Below, piece after piece: positions 34,966 to 47,538 of a stretch of 64,000 bases of DNA. Source of the DNA: Phaffia rhodozyma. Taxonomy: Eukaryota; Basidiomycota; Tremellomycetes; Cystofilobasidiales; Mrakiaceae. The DNA lies in contig JACGZH010000002.1 in the NCBI GenBank assembly GCA_014706385.1, positions 1,240,001 through 1,304,000 of the forward strand, written 5' to 3'. The notes below the pieces were generated by a model that worked only from the letters and a program-made list of their open reading frames with translations, made no database searches and had not been told where the DNA came from. The first letter of the stretch is position 1. Each line of letters opens with the position of its first letter. A program made the position numbers and the translations under genes.

Positions 34966-36642
34966 ATGGCATCTGAACTCTCAAAGGGAGCTGCTTCTGA
35001 AATCAGCCCGGCTCCGGCTTCTTCAAATGTAGAGCCATCTACTGAGAAGAAAACACCGGCCGTCGTGCTCTGTATTGGTTAGCTTCATACCTTGCCTGTT
35101 ATAATCATATATCCCGGCAAATGGAAATTGACCTGATTACCTTCCTTGGTGATTCTTTCAGGTATGGCTGGCTCTGGAAAGACAACTTTAATGCAGCGTC
35201 TAAATGCGTACCTCCATCAGCAGGGCAAACCTCCCTACGTCGTTAACTTGGATCCGGCGGTTACACACATGCCCTACCAAGCCAATATTGATATCCGAGA
35301 TACTGTTGACTACAAAGAGGTCATGAAGCAGTAAGCCTCCTCGAATATTATTTATCTGGGTGGACGTTGTCTAATAAAATCGAACTCCTGCTTCTGACAC
35401 AGATATAACCTTGGGCCGAATGGAGGAATTATGACTGCTTTAAATCTATTTACTACTAAGTTTGATCAGGTTCTTCAGTTTATTGAGAAACGAGCAGAGA
35501 CGGTCGAGTAAGTGTCTCTCGATACATCCTTGCCTTTTTCTAAAACCGCCTTAACAAGTATTGACATATTCACGAACAAATTTCCTAGCCATGTTTTGAT
35601 TGATACTCCGGGCCAGATCGAAATCTTCACTTGGTCTGCCTCGGGATCCATTATCACTGACGCCATCGCTTCTTCCTTACCGACATGCGTTGCATACATC
35701 ATTGATACTCCTCGAACGACCGCGCCAGCAACATTCATGTCGAACATGCTCTATGCTTGCTCGATTCTTTATAAAACCAAACTCCCATTCATCCTTGTGT
35801 TCAACAAAATTGATGTCCAAGGTCACGGCTTCGCACTCGATTGGATGAGCGACTTTGAGGTGTTCCAAGATGCGCTTAGAGAGAGGGAAAAGGAAGGGAG
35901 AGAGGGAGAGCCAGGGTACATGCATGGTTTGATGAACAGTATGAGTTTAGTGTTGGACGAGTTCTATAAGAATTTGAGAGCGGTCGGTGTGTCAGCAATG
36001 ACTGGAGAAGGTATGGAGGAGTTTTTCACAGCAGTTGAGGAAGCTCGGAAGGAGTACGAGAGGTATGTTTGTCGCATATTCCTCCTCATAGACTCTGCCT
36101 CGTCGGAAAGCATTGGCTCATGTTCTGCTCCATTTGTCGATTCTGCAGCGATTACCGTCCGGAGTTGGAAAAGCTGGCCAAGCAGAAGGTGGACATTGGT
36201 TCGCTTTGTTTATATCTAAAATTTTCATATTTCTGACTGCAGAATTTTGCTCTGATTACAACAGGAGGACAAGAAAAAGGCATTCGCTCAGTCCCAATTG
36301 GATCGCCTGATGGCTGACATGGCCGTCTCTCCTTCTACCTCCGCTTCTAACCCGAATCTATCTAACCCACTTTCCTCCAACTCCGCCCGCCCTGCTCGAC
36401 GAGCTCCAGGGGATGATGCCGACGGAATCATTCAGAGGGATCGATACAGAGAAGATGACCCGTGGAATAATGAGTTTGATGATGATAATGAGGATAGAAT
36501 AACTGGTGGGCAAGAAGGGGAGGCGATGTGGGGTGATTCGGATGAGGATGTAGAGATTGATCGGAACGAGGATATGGATCCTTCAGAGTTTTTGGGCGGC
36601 GGCGGCGGCAAAGACGCTCTGAACTGGCCAAGGCCTGGTTAA
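34966..36642 (+). CDS. GPN1: GPN-loop GTPase 1 (Npa3/XAB1 family)
   Basis: Seen: about six exons. The start is [17 protein letters not shown]. Exon 2 carries the P-loop [26 protein letters not shown] and [18 protein letters not shown] sequence follow (here [14 protein letters not shown]). The defining GPN motif is in [16 protein letters not shown]. Next are switch [17 protein letters not shown] and the guanine-specificity motif FNKIDV. The last exons give an acidic Asp/Glu-rich tail ending DALNWPRPG. Known: GPN1/Npa3 is an essential cytoplasmic GTPase that assembles RNA polymerase II and helps import it to the nucleus. All G motifs are intact. Length (about 410 residues) is normal for the family, and the acidic C-terminal tail is also shared. 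The start is the first ATG in frame with the P-loop exon. Confidence 0.94.
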
Positions 36643-36829
36643 GGTTATATCTATTTTGAAGATTATCATATGCTCTTAAGAGGAATAACATACTACATAC
36701 ACTAAAAATTTCAATTCCATCTGGTTTGATTACATTGTGTATGAGTATCGTTTTTGAATTGATAGCAAGATGTAGTAATAGGTGAATGATTGTGACCGGA
36801 CATGAGATTATAGATGAGGTAAGGAAGAT
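36643..36829. other. Convergent 3' region between GPN1 and the CCDC43-like gene
   Basis: This is the 187 bp between facing stop codons. It is AT-rich and must contain both 3' UTRs. No other feature is seen. Confidence 0.45.
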
Positions 36830-38090
36830 TTATCCTCTTCGCTCTCCTTTGGCAGCTTTTTTCCTCCTAGCTTCTAGTTTGGCTTGCTGATCAGCTCTGA
36901 AGGACGATGATAGAGAAGGATTTAGCATGAACATATCAATACCGAGCAAGACAAGGACATGGTTAGAAGCAGAGAAATATCCTCACTTTTGTTTTGCATA
37001 ACCTGCCTTGTCGTTAACTTTCTTTTCAGCTGCTGTCGCTTTAGCAGCGGCACGTTTCTATTTTGAGATGAGAAAACCTTCATGTCAGCAGGAGATACAA
37101 GCGACTGTGCAAGCTGGATAGCTCACCTGAGCATCTTCATACTTCATCTTCTCTCTGTTAAGATTTCCAGACGCAAAGTAGTCTAAGGATGTGCAGGTCA
37201 AACTTCAGGTCAATTGCCTTCCTTATATGGAAAAACAACAACAAACAAACCTTCATTCACGCTATCATACTTCTTCCTTGTCTTCTTCTTCATACTCATC
37301 CTCTTGAGTTCGCTTCTCAATAAAGCCTCATCAATCCCTCCTTCTGCCGGCTTCTTTCCCTCTCCTGGTCCAGGACCACCTTCTCTCACAGCGTAGCTAG
37401 AAGCAGAGTCGTCTTCTACTAGACCGTATTGTTGTATAAGAAGTGCCTTTCGCAGTCGTTCTTGAAATGCAGGATCCTGAATTGCCGGATTATTTGCTAA
37501 TATAGGGCCCAAAGAGATTTGGGTTTGATCAGATAACGAAAGAGAGAAATGAGGCCGTTAGGTTATTAGAGGACGATACTGTGAACGATCATGTAAAGAA
37601 GGACAAACATGAGTCGTCATCTTCCGATTCTGAAGACTCAGATTCAGACAAAGTGGGAGAGGGAATCTCGGCCAACAACCGTCGGTGTTCCTCTAAAATG
37701 CTAAGAACAGCTTGTTCGATAACTACTTCCTGATGTCAGCAAGATGGGTTCGTCAGAAAAGCATATTAGCGTCAATCTAAGGAACATGGCTTGACTTGAC
37801 TGACCTCTCTTCCTTCGAACTCCGTTTCTAGGATACCTCTCACGGCCTCTATCTTGTCCTCATCTTCCAATGCCTAGCAGTGTAAAAAAACTCTAGGATT
37901 CCTTCAATATCACTCATCTCCCAGGATGAAAAGCGCAAGGAATACAGCTTGGAAGATTGATACAAGGACCGACCTCTTCTTCAACAAGACGAGCGATGTA
38001 TTCAATATTATCCTCCGAGACAGGAGCTCCTAGAGAAGACTCTAAGGATGTCGAGATGAACAACTCTAGCGGTGGTAACCCTTCTGACAT
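36830..38090 (-). CDS. CCDC43-like coiled-coil protein
   Basis: Seen: about six exons. The chosen start MSEGLPPLELFISTSLES (38090) leads into SEDNIEYIARLVEEE. ALEDEDKIEAVRGILETEF, IEQAVLSILEEHRRLLAE and an acidic SESESSESEDDDS stretch follow. Then come ILANNPAIQDPAFQERL and ELKRMSMKKKTRKKYDSVNE. A strongly basic helix follows (EKMKYEDAQKRAAAKA, KQKADQQAKLEARRKKAAKG) ending GERRG. This order of a helical PWI-like N-domain, a middle linker and a Lys/Arg-rich coiled end terminating near GERK/R resembles animal CCDC43. Function is not established. Alternative start: an upstream exon beginning MVSWDLFKDELISEE at 38251 is in a compatible phase but needs a weak GTTTCC donor. If used, it would put the two start codons 23 bp from each other. 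Confidence 0.65.
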
Positions 38091-38274
38091 GCTAGATTGA
38101 TATGCTCTAAGGGAGGAAATGATGAGAAGGTTAAGATTCCAGCTACATAATATGACGACCTGCTTAGTCAGCATGTCAATGGAAACAGATCGTCCATCTC
38201 TGGAATCTCTTCACTGATCAGCTCATCTTTGAATAAATCCCAACTGACCATCTCTTTGCGTGCTCCTCCCACAT
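38091..38274. promoter_or_regulatory. Divergent promoter between the CCDC43-like gene and CAND1
   Basis: 184 bp lie between the chosen start codons, less if the upstream CCDC43-like exon is real. The minus strand here contains an open stretch from 38251 beginning MVSWDLFKDELIS, which is either a coding exon or an upstream ORF. Confidence 0.4.
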
Positions 38275-41200
38275 ATGGTATATTTTCATGTTCAGAGCCT
38301 TCTTGAGAAGGCAAACAGTGATGATCCAGATCTCAGGTCTGCTACTTTCTTCATCTTTCTCGATCCTCTAAGCGTATGATTCTTAACTATGGCTCGATTA
38401 CTGACAATTTGTCTCCACGTCCAACAAGGTTCATGGCCCTTAACGATCTGATCTCGGAAGCTTCTAGTCCTTCTTTTTCCGTTGACGAGGCCACAGAAAC
38501 CAAGCTGAATGAGATGGTTCTGAAGTCTATGGAAGACTCAAATGGCGAGGTCAAAAATGCAGGGGTTAGGGCGTAAGCAAGCTTCTTCTAATTAGCGGCA
38601 TATGCCAGTACCTTTCAGCACCTGGAGTTGCAACAGCTATTGACCATGGTGTTCTCTCATCCTTTTGTTCGAAACCCAATAGATTTGCTGAAATCTCTCC
38701 GAAGCTTAGAAAAGCACAGCTAGCTAGAGTAATCGATCGGTTAATCACCATGTCCTCTGGAGCTCAGAGTGGAAAAGGCGAGGATCTACGGGATGTGGCT
38801 AGTTTAGGTAGGCACTCGACTCGTGCTTGCTTGAATATACTTTGCCTTCATCAGTCTGACTACATGGTTTATGGCTTAACTATCATAGCTTTGAAAACTA
38901 TGACAAACAATATCACATCTGAATCTCCCATCGCTTTCACCGTGATCGAGAAACTTCCCCTGAAGCTTCTTGAACAGCTAGACTCTGTATGTATTGTTAT
39001 CCTGTTCATATATGTTTTGATGTGTATTTAATACTCGATGTTTTTTTCCTCCTATATTACCTGTCAGGCTCTACTTCCCCCTCAACAGACTCTTGAGACA
39101 TTGGATACCTTATCGGACTTGTTCATCAAGTTTCGGCCGTTGATCATCACCCAAATCGAGCTGCAGAGAGAGTCCTTGCGAGTTCTTCAGGGTCTGTTAC
39201 TCAGTGGTCGACCGGCAGTCAAGAAGAAGGCTATTGTCACTTTAGGTTGGTTTGTGTGCATTTCGATTTCAACCTATGATGGAGCTCGTTTTCTGAACAC
39301 AAGCCAACTTCGCGCCCTACAGGATCCCTCGTTCCTGCCTCAACTCCTGCCATTTTTAGCTCGTTGACCGAATCTTTGACGAATACTCTTTCCTCCGCTT
39401 CTAGTAATTCCGAATCTGAAGAAGTCATCAGAGCCTATATTCAGCTTGTTGGTACGCTAGCTAGATCTTCACCTCAGAAGACAGGCGGAATTTTGAAGGA
39501 TGTTATGGGCGTGATATTGCAGAGCTGCGAGCTTGAAAACGGAGAAGAGGAAGATGGACGCGAGGAGGACCGGGAAGCCGGGTTGACAGTAAGGCTGTTC
39601 TTTTTCAGATGGCATTGCATACATACTCATATATGCGCTCTATGTTCTTAACTCTACAGACTTTGGAAAGCTTAATTCTCCAGTGCCCGAAAGAAATCAT
39701 TCCTTTCACTTCTTCAATAGCAGATCTTGCCATCCGACTGATTTCTTACGATCCTGTCAGTTTTTTTCTCTCTCAGGTTTTTGTCCAGTTGGATTTCAAC
39801 ACTAAAATTGTCTTGCAACTTATTCTCCTGTTGGCAGAATTATGCAGGAGCAGACGACGAGGACGACGATGAGGATATGGATGATGAAGAGGACGACGAG
39901 GATGAAGACGACGAGATCGAGGATGAGTGAGTATGGTTTACATTTTGTCCCGGACCACTGTACTATTCTTACCAACCCGCATTCGCCCGTGTTCATTAAG
40001 TTACGATGACGATGATGACATCACCTGGAAGACTCGAAGGGGAGCAGCCAAGGTTCTAGGAGCTCTTATCTCGACTGTAAGCAAAACAACCTGCTCTTGT
40101 GTCTCAATCAACCAATGTTTGTTTCCTCTCTCAGTGTCTAAGTGATACACCTGCGTGCCTTTATCTATAACAGAGGTCCGAAATCCTTTCGAGCCTGTAC
40201 CAAGATGTCCTTCCAGTGTTGATCACAAGAATCTCCGAGCGAGAGGAATCTGTCCGATTAGAAATTTTTGGCATCATCTCGACACTCCTCCGACAAACCC
40301 ATGTGTTGGGTAAGGGAGCACCTGCCTCGACTATTACTAAAGAAATTGAAGAGGATGGCGGAATGAGCCCTGGAACGTTGAAGAGGAAGAGGGCTATGAG
40401 AGATGATAGAGGACGGAAAGAAGATGAGGACATGATCGATGCCGAAGATACGTAAGTCTTGTCTCCCTCCCTATCAGAACCACTTCGACTTGTGGCATTA
40501 ATTGTACTCACAAACTTTTGATTTGCAGACCTGTTGAAATTCTTGTTCCTCAAGTCAACTCTCTTGTCAAGAACGTCGCTAAGCAACTTGGCACGAAATC
40601 TCTTATTACGAAGCAGGCTGGATTCACCCTTCTCCGGGAACTTGTCACCGTACTTCGAGGAGGACTGGAGGCCCAAGCTGCTGTCATCTTCACCAGAGTA
40701 TCCGAGACGTTGGCTATAACTGGATCCCCTCTCTTGTCCATTGAGACTCTCTCCTTTTTAGCTCAGTTCTTTGCTACACATACCCTCAAAGTTTACCAGT
40801 CTAGTCTTCCTCAACTTGTCAAACAAATCGTTGTCCTCACCAGAGATAAATCGCAGAAGGTCAGCGCCGAGGCTTTGGTTGTATCATCCGAGCTCGCCAA
40901 GAGCTTGCAATCTGTTTCGGATGGCCCTCTTCCTGTCGGATTGTCGGTCATCATCGAGCAACTCTACAAGGCATCTGAAGCTGTCTTGGAGAGTAACATG
41001 GCCGATTTTGAGATGAGAGTCAAGGCATTGAATACTCTCGCAGACCTATTGTGTTACGAGGGAGATGTCTTGGAGGCTCACTACGAGGCATCTCTAGGTC
41101 TCGTCAAGACGTCAATTGAGAAAGAGAGCCTTAGATTGGAAGCGATCAAATCGGCTGGTAGGGTCGCGAGAAGTGGGCTCTGTAGCGGGAATATTTTTGA

Positions 41201-43859
41201 GAGCTGGCTAGGAGAAGTGTTAGAGATCGTTTCCGGTCTGATTAGGAAGGGAGGGCGGGCGATTAAGATTGAATCCTTCAAAACCTTGCAAGCTGTCACC
41301 AATCGGTCAGTTCTCCTTTGTTTCTCCTTTCCGTTCGGGTTCAAGAAATATCTTTTATTCACGTTTGCTGTTGCTTTTGTCTTCAGCTTGGGAGGCTCAG
41401 CTCCCGATACATCTATCACTAACCTAATTGAGAATATGAAGCCATTCATCATGGAGACCGATTTGACCTATCTTCCTGCCGTGCTGGACCTTCTCGTCGT
41501 GCTCCTTAGCATCTCATCATCTGCTAAATCGACTGTCGAACAGACATTACTCTCTCAGATTATCAGCTTGGTTCAATCTCCTTCAATATCTGGATCGTCC
41601 CTTGAGGCTCTTCTCTCATTCTTTACCGCTCTTATCGAGGTGGATCAAAATTTGACAGAAAAGGTTGTTCCAGAGTTGGTTCGAATATCAGTGGGGAGCA
41701 GCTCTGCAGGTGCAGTTCAGGTAGGAGCACAATGCGTAGGTGCAGTTGTGAGCGCTTCGGGCCGAGACCCAAAGGGAATTGTGCTTCAATTTGCGCAGAA
41801 TATATCGGTCAGTCTTGAATCTTCTTGTTTGTGTCCTTTGTAGTAATCAATTTTGACAGTGCCTGTGTTGTATTTCTTTAACTGCTGATAGTCCAATACA
41901 TCCTCAGAATCTGCTGTTGTGGTCTCCCTTCTATCTTTGGGAGAGATTGGCCGAGCTACAGATCTTTCGGCGTATTCGGATGTTTTCAAAAGAGTCTTGG
42001 AGCTTTTTAACGCTTCTACGCCTGAGATCAGAAATTCTGCCGCTTTCGCTGCGGGTATGTATAAATGCTCTCCGCTGAATCAGCCAAATTTGATGTCTGC
42101 AATACTGATCTAGTAATTTGAGTTGTCAGGGTGTTTCGCTGTTGGAGCTTCTCAGTACTTGCAGCCTATCTTATCTAAGGTCGAAACGTCTAGTGACAAG
42201 TCTGATAGACTTTTGTCACTTCAAGCTCTGCGAGAGGTTTGCTTACATTTGACAGGTCCCTCCTCTTTCTATGTCAAACTGCCGAGCTGATGATCTGTAC
42301 TTCTGATTATGTGATATCCTCGACAGGCAATCTTTCATTCATCCAATCTGCAACTGGAGAACCTCGCAGACTCATTGTGGGAGCCTCTGTTTGAGGACTC
42401 TGAGAATCAGGCCGAAGAGAGCAGAATTGTCAATGCGTCTTGTATTGGAAAGTTGACGACTTCGAATCCTGCTAAATATCTTCCTTTACTCGAGGTACGT
42501 TCTCGTCTTGTTTCCTATCATCAACAGCGTCTGCTTCTAATATTCAATATATGTGATACCAACTGGTATATAGGCACAGATACAATCTCCTTCGGCAAAT
42601 ATCCGAGCGACCGTCGCTTCGGCCATCCGATACACGTTTGCCGACACTGATGTTTCTTATGATGGAATCCTAGCGCCTTTTATTGTCCAATTTTTATCTT
42701 TGATGCATGATTCCGACCTAGTAAGAGATTCCAATTTACGTGTTGTTGATTCGACTGCATTTTCAATATGACTTTTGGGTTTACAGACTGTCCGAAGAGT
42801 TTCTCTTGGATCGCTCAACGCGGCTGCTCAGCACAAGCCTCAACTTATTCGGACACATCTGGGAACGTTGCTCCCGTTACTGTACGATGAAACCGAGATC
42901 AAGCAAGAACTCATACGAGTTGTCCAGATGGGACCATGGAAGCAGACCTTCGATGACGGACTCGAGACTCGAAGTCAGTTCTCATACTTTCTTGATAGTG
43001 TATTGTGCACTTCTGACTGATCAAGATATTTTGCTCATCATCTCTAGAAACGGCATTTGAGGTTTGTCATGTCTCCACCTCTTCTTTCTCTCAGCTGTCG
43101 TGTCATTACTAAAGAGACATTTTCTAATCAATGTGCATTTGTCCTTCAAATGATAGACCATGTATACTTTAGTAAGTTCTCACTGCCTAATTTTTTCGTT
43201 TTCGGATGACTCATCAGGACGCTTACTTTATATCTTTGTAGTTGGACACCTGCTTGTCTCAGATAGACATCTCTACATTTTTACTTAAGGTCGTCAATGG
43301 GTTGACGGATGCCGATGAGATCAAAGGTCGGTCTTTGTTTGCTTGGGGAGAGGTGAAATCACTGGGACTTACATTTTTTTTGTTTTCATGTTTGTTTCAA
43401 GTCATCTGTTTCTTGTCGTTGACGAGACTTGCACATGTGGCCCCTGCGTCTGTTATCCAGGTCTTGGATAATATCAGCGAAAGCTTCCAGGAAACCATGA
43501 AGCAGGTTTGTCTTGGGCCTTTTTCGCCCACAATTCGTCATCTGTTTCTCTGCGTACTGATTTGTGTATATCTTTTATTCTACAGTTCACTGGTACCAAA
43601 GATACAGTCAAGGAGGATTTCGACCGAAAGGTATGTCCTCATTTGATTTTGGTTGATAGAACAGAACGTTGATGAATTTGACTTTTTGTTTCGTTATATT
43701 TCTGTTTCCAAGGCTGAGATCCAACGGAGTGCCCTCCGAACTATCTTCCAGCTCTCTAAACTATCCTCATCAAGTACTCCTAAGTTCGAGGAGGTGGTTT
43801 CGCTGGTCAAACGGGGAGAATTTGCTAGGGAGTGGACCGAGATGACTCGAGGAGGCTAG
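38275..43859 (+). CDS. Cullin-associated NEDD8-dissociated protein, CAND1/TIP120
   Basis: Exchange factor for SCF-type ubiquitin ligases. It wraps around unneddylated cullin-RBX1 and releases the substrate receptor. Seen: some twenty exons spread over 5.6 kb, giving a HEAT-repeat protein of roughly 1,200 residues. Exon 1 (38275-38336) encodes MVYFHVQSLLEKANSDDPDL. It splices through a 92-nt intron to RFMALNDLISEASS, the CAND1 start. Later blocks include FVRNPIDLLKSL-type helices, DTLSDLFIKFRPLI and LIQCPKEIIPF-like helices. A highly acidic loop (ADDEDDDEDMDDEEDDE region) is next, followed by DDDDDITWKTRRGAAKVLGAL, a hallmark of the family. The end is the TIP120 domain: TDADEIKG, VLDNISESFQETMKQ, and AEIQRSALRTIFQL near the stop. 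Most individual splices are inferred from frame shifts and GT/AG sites. The assignment itself is firm. Confidence 0.9.
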
Positions 43860-44136
43860 AGGTGATGGATTCATGGGTTTCGTGTTTCTCTTTGATTATG
43901 AATGATTCATTGCTTTGAGCGGTCTGTGAGTGTGAACACTGTCTCGAACCACCTCATCACTTTTGAGTAGGAAGATGATGTCGATATATCGAGAATCTTT
44001 CTCAAAATCTTAATATATCTATTCTCGGCTTTACGGTCATTTGTTTAACCGGCTACTAGCCAATGTTCACATCCCATCTCAACTTTCATCGACCAACTAG
44101 ACTACTATATACATTGACACATCTAAACCGATAACC
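43860..44136. other. Tandem intergenic region upstream of ECH1
   Basis: 277 bp. It contains the CAND1 3' UTR and the ECH1 promoter. A TATATA-like stretch occurs at about 44104-44112, roughly 25-30 bp before the ATG. No other element is recognised. Confidence 0.4.
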
Positions 44137-45672
44137 ATGCCATCCTACATCGTTTCCTCTAATCCATCGCCTCATGTTCTCCTGTTGTCGCTTTCCCGAA
44201 ATCCTGTCAACGCATTTTCCGAAGAATATTGGCAAGAGTTAGGAAGGGTATTTGACAAGGTGAACTCAATGGATGACATCCGGTGTGTTGTCCTGGCGTC
44301 TAATGTTTCTAAAGGGTTCTCAGCCGGGCTGGACTGTACGTCTCATTGTTCCGAAATTTCAATTAGCTGAGAAGCTTCAACTGATACATTGATACCAACT
44401 ATACATCTAGTGGTCGCTCCTGAAAACGTTTCACTAGGTGGAACGAAGGGACTCAAAGATCCAGCTAGGGCATCGATCCCGCTTCGACATCACGTTCTAG
44501 TAGGCCAAACTCTGTTTCACCGCAATTTTGGGAAGAAAACCGAGTTAATCTTCTGAATCCAATGATTTTTGTCGACGATCTTGATGAAAAAGGACTTCCA
44601 AGAGTGTATCACCAAGATATCAAAATCTCGAGTTCCTGTGATCGCTTCGATCCATGGGGTTTGTGTAGGATTAGGTATTGATATTGCATCCGCGTGTGAT
44701 ATAAGGTTGGCAGCCGCCGACACTACCTTCGCTATCAGGGTGAGCATATCTTCTCAGCGTCTTCTCTTCTCAACTTGATATGAAACAAGCGATTCTTACT
44801 TTGTTTTGAGCGCGTCGGTGCGGACTCATAGGAAGTAGCCATAGCTATGGCTGCAGACATCGGTTCTCTACAGCGAGTGAGCGTTGGATCCATCTATAGC
44901 ATAAAACCAGCACACTAGCTCAACTTGTTTCTGATTCGTGAATATCGACTTCAGGTTCCAAAAATCACGGGAAATGATTCCCTCGTTAGAGAACTAGCTC
45001 TGACAGGAAGATTCTTCAAGCCAGAGGTTGCTCTTCAATTAGGCTTGATTAGTCGGATCATTCCAGGTAGTCAGAAAGAGGTCCTTGGTCTGTCCCTAAT
45101 TTTGTTCTTGTTTTCTTCACGGATTCTCTAGAATTTGACTTGAATCTTTCATTATCAATCGTGATCTCAGAAAAAGCGCTGGAGCTGGCAGAGCAAATCG
45201 CGGAGAACTCGCCTATCGCTGTCTTGGGGACCAAACACCTTCTCGACCGTGCGTTCTAACATCAAATCTTCTCCTTCGTCGTCGTCGATTTGCGATGCTG
45301 ATTGTAGGAAGCCGTTCACCTTAACTCTTCACAACATTTGCATTTGTATACATCACTCGTCATTGATGAATACCCTCTGGGTCAAACATACCGGACGGAT
45401 AGATGGAAGAGAGCATTCGTATGTCTGATTACCAACTCTCCTCGTCTAGAACTACCCTAACTGATCCCTTTTTAAATACGTTCTTGTTTTGTGATACCAT
45501 ATGATAAAGAATTCAAGAAGGTTTAGAATACACTGCACTCTGGAACTCTGTGATGGGCCAAACCCAAGATCTCACTGAGGCCATAGCCACATTCTCTAAA
45601 CGGGGTAAAGGCAAACCGAATAATGTTGGATTTGCAAATCTAAGTGGGAAGAGGGGGGAAAGCAAGTTGTGA
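44137..45672 (+). CDS. ECH1: Peroxisomal delta(3,5)-delta(2,4)-dienoyl-CoA isomerase (crotonase family)
   Basis: Shifts double bonds in odd-numbered unsaturated acyl-CoAs so that beta-oxidation can continue. Seen: multiple exons. MPSYIVSSNPSPHVLLLSL is a crotonase-type first strand. RNPVNAFSEEYWQEL and RCVVLASNVSKGFSAGLD (oxyanion-hole loop) follow. Next are VIASIHGVCVGLGIDIASAC and DIRLAAADTTFAIREV. The ECH1-specific AMAADIGSLQRVPKITGN is present, its acidic residue being one of the catalytic carboxylates of dienoyl-CoA isomerase. The protein ends GESKL, a perfect C-terminal SKL peroxisome signal (PTS1, codons 45661-45669). Known: fungi carry this activity in peroxisomes and mitochondria. 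The SKL argues for peroxisomes here. The region 45245-45530 has frequent in-frame stops and must hold introns whose borders I could not all fix. Confidence 0.85.
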
Positions 45673-46099
45673 GGTTAATTCGTTACTGTTAGCGCAAAAT
45701 CAAACGTTTCTGTCTGTATACGAGGATTTGGAATTTATGATGAACCATAACATTGAGGGTCGGAGAAGGAAAGAAGAGAAAGTGATTAAAGCACATGTCA
45801 AATGAGGATGAGGTGAAGATATATGGGCAGGAACCTTTTGAGAAACAAGAGCAAGCCCGTGGCGAGGAAGAACAAGAACAGTTAGGAAGAGATATATATA
45901 TATTTTATGAATCTTTAAGTAAAAGAGACAATCAAAGAGTAGTGAATGAGAGCCCCGAACGAAGAAGAAATGATAGGGGAGATATGGATGAAGGAGGTAA
46001 AGAGAGCCGGAGGAATATGTGTGGAGGAGGAAGCTGCACCGAGCAAAGAGAAGGGAAAGCAAAAATTGATGTGTATAGAACAAGGACGAATGTAGACGT
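45673..46099. other. Convergent 3' region between ECH1 and PNO1
   Basis: This is a 427-bp gap, purine-rich on the plus strand (45760-46090, many GAAGAA/AGAGAA). It fits a pyrimidine-rich PNO1 3' UTR on the minus strand. Open frames in it are low complexity and unsupported. Confidence 0.4.
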
Positions 46100-47274
46100 C
46101 TAAAATCGCTCTCTCATCCTGCTTCCAACCGTTCTCAAACCAGCATACACTTTTCCCGGTGGACTACCCAAGATTAGGCTGACAATAGCGTCTCTAGCAA
46201 TCTTGATGTTCTGAACATTTCCGAGAATGTGGATTTTGGTATCAGCGAGAACAATTCGAGTTCGGGAGGCGTTCTCGATAGTGAATCTGGTCTTTCCGGC
46301 ATGACCTGCTATTCGACCAATTGCTCGAGACAGATGGTCTCCGTGAAGCGTTTTGACATCCTTGATCTCGAAAGTATCGATGTACAGGTCGTCCATCCGG
46401 AGAAGGGCGATAGCATCCTATTCGGCGGTTGAATAAGAAGTGCACAATATTGATTATGAAGTAATTTGATAAGGACAAAAAGGTGGAAGCACGAATTTCG
46501 ATGATTGAGAAAAATATTTAATAAAGAAGACTATCAATCGATGATACATGGCAAATAGAGACAAGTGACTTACAGCAACGTCAAATCCCAGAGTGAAAGC
46601 CTTGATGAAATCAGCTCCCTTCTGGATTTGTCCAACATCATCGGTGTGTTTCGAAGTCTGTATTGACAAAAACGGAGAGGAAAATATAGAGAGTGATTAG
46701 CCTGAAAAGCACTACACCATTTATCAGATGTCTGCAATATCGCTTCATTCTTAGTCGCCCCACACCGATTGCTTCGACAGCTTTGCCTTTCGGTACAGCT
46801 CTGTTTACACACAAGAGCCTTATCCTGAGTGGAACTCGGCAGTGAAACAGAAACTAGAAGGAAACTCCTGAAGGCAGCAGAACAAAACAGAAGAACAGGC
46901 CCCACCTTGATCTCGACACTCTTCCTCTTTACGTTCATCCTGACCTGCAGTCCGGCCATTTCGACTAAAGGAGTGTAAATGTTGATCCATTCTTTTTTGA
47001 GTGGGGTCATTCGGTGACCAGGGATAGGGATTCTTCGGAATTCATCCTTCTTAGAAATCACCTGAGCGTGAGCAGGTAGAGGTTTGAATGAGGGCAAGGA
47101 AGGGTCCTCGACTGATCCTTCAGCAGGTGTGTTGGTGCCAGAGGCAGAAGTGGAAGGAAGAGCGGTCGAATCGAGCATGACCTCATCATCGGAATCCATC
47201 TCTTCATCCTCCCTGGAAGTAGAGATGAATTGAGGCTTTGAAGAGGACGAAGATGGGCCTGCTTGGGATGACAT
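46100..47274 (-). CDS. PNO1: Ribosome biogenesis KH-domain protein PNO1/DIM2
   Basis: Seen: four exons. Exon 1 starts [15 protein letters not shown], then an acidic stretch with [12 protein letters not shown]. The conserved [35 protein letters not shown] and VKRKSVEIK follow. The next exon has [17 protein letters not shown] and [10 protein letters not shown]. The last exons carry [17 protein letters not shown] and the KH domain ([34 protein letters not shown]). The end is [17 protein letters not shown], just before the stop. Known: PNO1/DIM2 binds the 3' end of 18S pre-rRNA in nucleolar and cytoplasmic pre-40S particles and recruits the methyltransferase DIM1 and nuclease NOB1. The KH GxxG loop and the PGKVYxGLR end are intact. 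Length (about 260 residues) is normal. Confidence 0.95.
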
Positions 47275-47538
47275 GTTTGCTATGGTCTGGTATGTGTGGT
47301 TGCTCGCTGGTTGAAATCGGCCAGACGAAAGTTTCAAACGAAATTCTTCGTTTAGCCCCGGGAGGAGGTGATGTGTTACGTAATCCGTTTGGGTTGACGA
47401 CGAGAAAATCATATACTTCACCTATTTACATAAGGAAATCCTGTTCCTAGTTTCATTGTGCGCCCTCAGTCGTGCCTTTTTTCCCATCTCTTTCCTTTCA
47501 GCATTACACTCTCTATCTCTCTTGATTCCAGAACCTTC
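47275..47538. promoter_or_regulatory. Divergent promoter between PNO1 and SRP68
   Basis: 264 bp separate the two start codons. The SRP68 side has a CT-rich leader (TTTCCTTTC, CTCTCTATCTCTCTTG). Both genes belong to translation-related growth functions, so co-regulation is plausible but not shown. Confidence 0.45.

Noticed and set aside
45795..46103. Plus-strand Glu/Arg-rich open frame between ECH1 and PNO1
   Set aside because: It is low-complexity purine-rich DNA at the 3' side of PNO1 on the other strand. There is no family resemblance and it overlaps the PNO1 stop.
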